Shown: positions 6,020 to 7,308 of the stretch, one piece after another
Layout of the letters: each line of letters begins with the position of its first letter
Numbering within the stretch: position 1 is the first letter of the stretch
Origin: Bdellovibrionales bacterium
GTDB taxonomy: Bacteria; Bdellovibrionota; Bdellovibrionia; Bdellovibrionales; UBA1609
Length of the DNA: 7,308 nt
Direction: 5' to 3'
Assembly (NCBI GenBank): GCA_016716765.1
Contig: JADJVA010000018.1
Location: forward strand, 1 to 7,308
The notes under the pieces: model-generated
What the model saw: the letters and a program-made list of their open reading frames with translations, nothing else
Told to the model about the DNA's origin: nothing
Database searches by the model: none
Program-made: the position numbers and the translations under genes

Positions 6020-6137
6020 CTTGGATTTTCCTATAAAAATGGACTATTTAAAGCTTAACAGGCGCCTCAAGATTAACAGTTCTGGAATCCATATCAGTGC
6101 CTCTAATACAATGACCAAGACTTTATGCCTTTGCCTA

Positions 6138-6592
6138 TCAAATACTTAATTCCCTAATCACATCTGTTTCTGGCAAGCCTAAAGCTCCATTTTCTGGGAC
6201 TGTATGAATGCTGTGAAATTTAACAGGAATTCCACAGTTAAAACCAATGAAACGTCTATTACTTGACATGAGCTTTCCTGCTAATTCACACAAAACCGGT
6301 TCATGGGATACAACAACAATGATTGCTCCTTTAAGGTAAGACAGGCAATCCTCTGGTAATGTTGTTACATCGATACTCAGCCAAGATATCTCGTGCAACT
6401 CAGATTGAACGATCTGCTCTTTAATTAGAGTAGCAGTCTCTCTGCATCGGGCAAACAGGGCGAAAAATAGAATCACAATACTCCGATCTTTAAAAACCTT
6501 AGCCGCTTTTCTAACTTGCTTAATGCTTCTTTCGTGAGCGAGCCGTTATCCTGATAGTGTCCATGCCGCATTAGCCATATTTCTTGAGTCAT
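6138..6592 (-). pseudogene. SixA-like histidine phosphatase family protein, one 1-nt deletion
   Basis: Histidine phosphatases of this branch use an RHG histidine as a phospho-acceptor; SixA removes phosphate from histidine on signalling proteins. The start ATG 6592-6590 has GAGGTG just upstream. The N-terminus reads MTQEIWLMRHGHYQDNGSLT with the catalytic RHG at residues 9-11. After SKLEK one A is missing (about 6505-6508), which causes an early stop. The other frame continues AAKVFKDRSIVILFFALFAR, RETATLIKEQ, EDCLSYLKGAIIVVVSHEPV with the second active-site His, LCELAGKLMSSNRRFIGFNC and the end ETDVIRELSI (stop 6140-6138). Restored length is about 151 residues, close to SixA. A single lesion in a short A run means this gene could be functional if the base is a sequencing error. 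Its substrate is unknown. Confidence 0.8.
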
Positions 6593-6830
6593 TCATCACC
6601 TCATCTTGTATGAATTGATCGCTTTGCAGTTTGCCCCTGACCCACCCTCATCATCTCAACAGACCTGCACAGGGTAGTACTCATTACTCAATACCCGTTA
6701 CGCTTGTGACATTGCCGGGCATTATTTGTCAACCTTGGTATGCCCCTACCCTTTATCAAGGTTTTCAACTTATCCCAGTTGACGGGTTGTGCTCGCCTCT
6801 GTCGATCCGACTACCTGCCTGCTGCAAAGC
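6593..6830. other. Unassigned intergenic stretch rich in inverted repeats
   Basis: No gene supported. Inverted pairs include GGGTA/TACCC (6672-6676, 6692-6696), GTCAAC/GTTGAC (6728-6733, 6778-6783) enclosing AACCTTG/CAAGGTT (6731-6737, 6757-6763), and GGGCAT/ATGCCC around 6718-6746. On the minus strand a TTGACA at about 6732-6727 could be a -35 element for the phosphatase gene, but no good -10 follows. It may hold an unrecognised insertion-sequence end or RNA. Confidence 0.35.
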
Positions 6831-7288
6831 TTATTCGATCAAATCAGTAGCCCAGTTGAATTGCTGAATTTTGGAATCCAATTCACGATACGCCTTCGAT
6901 AAGACGTCAATTTTTTTATGAATATCCAGAACATTAATAGTGACTACGAACTTCACTTCGGATTGACTGTATCGGCCCTGTTCAATCCTCGCTTTTTCAG
7001 CCAAATCCTCATACATTTTTCGCCTTAACGCAAGAACATCTCGTTCCGCCAATGTATCCGAAAGAGTTTTACCTTCAGTAAACAGAAGTGTCGAATTCGT
7101 CTTATTGATCTTTTGATCAAATCAGCAAATTCTGTAGCTATCTGTTCCAACGATCTCATCAAATCCTGAGGACTTTCAACCAAATCATCGCCTTCCTGGA
7201 TTTTAGCAATAGCGAACAGTCTATCTTTCAATAGCCGAAACTGTTTTAAACAGTCGGCTCTTAGAATCAATGCTTCAGCCAGTTTCAT
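6831..7288 (-). pseudogene. DIP1984-family protein (septicolysin-like), one 1-nt deletion
   Basis: The start ATG 7288-7286 has GGAGA 8 nt upstream; an in-frame ATG nine bases earlier is too close to that site. The N-terminus reads MKLAEALILRADCLKQFRLL, typical of the family, followed by KIQEGDDLVESPQDLMRSLE and IATEFADLIKR. One A is missing near 7114, where native text would be KRINKTNS. The frame then resumes as STLLFTEGKTLSDTLAERDV, LALRRKMYEDLAEKA, GRYSQSEVKFVVTINVLDIH and SKAYRELDSKIQQFNWATDL, with stop at 6831-6833. Restored length is about 152 residues. The protein is predicted to be helical, coiled-coil-like and cytosolic; the family has no settled function despite the septicolysin name. 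As a single-lesion gene it may be intact in the organism. Confidence 0.85.
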
Positions 7289-7308
7289 AGTAAACATCTC
7301 CAATCAGA

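Noticed and set aside
6020..6137. Hydrophobic minus-strand frame (KVLVIVLEALIWIPELLILR) after the phosphatase
   Set aside because: It is about 30 codons, has no start or ribosome site, and the phosphatase already has a natural stop at 6138. It is too weak to list as a gene.
5889..6149. An 86-codon plus-strand open frame
   Set aside because: It lies antisense to the nuclease N-terminus and the gap before it. The minus strand gives a coherent start and family text.
6631..6867. A 78-codon plus-strand open frame beginning at TTG
   Set aside because: It has no ribosome site, overlaps the end of the DIP1984 gene on the other strand, and resembles no protein I know. I treat the region as unassigned.

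Overview
The window looks like a piece of an enterobacterial chromosome, most likely from the Pectobacteriaceae/Sodalis side of the Enterobacterales. It carries a solo IS200-type element, a WYL-domain regulator, a PD-(D/E)XK nuclease, a SixA-like phosphatase and a DIP1984 protein. The host assignment is inferred from remembered protein families only. Almost every recognisable gene is broken by single-base indels, mostly 1-nt deletions. When these are repaired by eye, long conserved-looking protein stretches appear with hardly any nonsense substitutions. The window is therefore either from a genome in early decay, as in recent insect symbionts, or from an assembly with uncorrected indel errors. 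The sequence alone cannot decide between the two.

Layout. 1-165 (-): start of an exported protein. 384-826 (-): decayed 5'(3')-deoxyribonucleotidase-like gene with a weak terminator behind it. About 1085-1690: IS200/IS605-type element with a frameshifted tnpA (-). 1760-2194 (+): intact small gene of unknown function. 2156-2560: a 405-bp non-autonomous element with perfect 42-bp terminal inverted repeats and a 5-bp target duplication, inserted into the 3' end of that gene. 2599-2619: the gene's original terminator, now displaced. 2653-3888 (+): WYL-domain regulator broken by about six 1-nt deletions. 3921-4358 (+): intact unknown gene. It converges, with overlapping stop codons, on a degraded gene at 4355-4655 (-). 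From about 4660 rightwards the DNA is clearly AT-richer and all genes are on the minus strand: a PD-(D/E)XK nuclease gene (4722-6019), a SixA-like histidine phosphatase (6138-6592), an unassigned hairpin-rich gap (6593-6830), and a DIP1984-family gene (6831-7288).

The most interesting object is the 405-bp element. Its size, long perfect inverted repeats, GG-outer and TAAG-inner repeat ends, and 5-bp duplication fit a Tn3-family miniature element (TIME/MITE class). Its inverted repeat supplies an in-frame stop that rewrites the C-terminus of the host gene. Removing it with one copy of the duplication restores a seven-residue C-terminus and a stop 9 nt before a textbook hairpin. I did not find a clearly new multi-gene system. 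The WYL regulator and nuclease could belong to a mobile or defence-type accessory region, but that is only a hypothesis.
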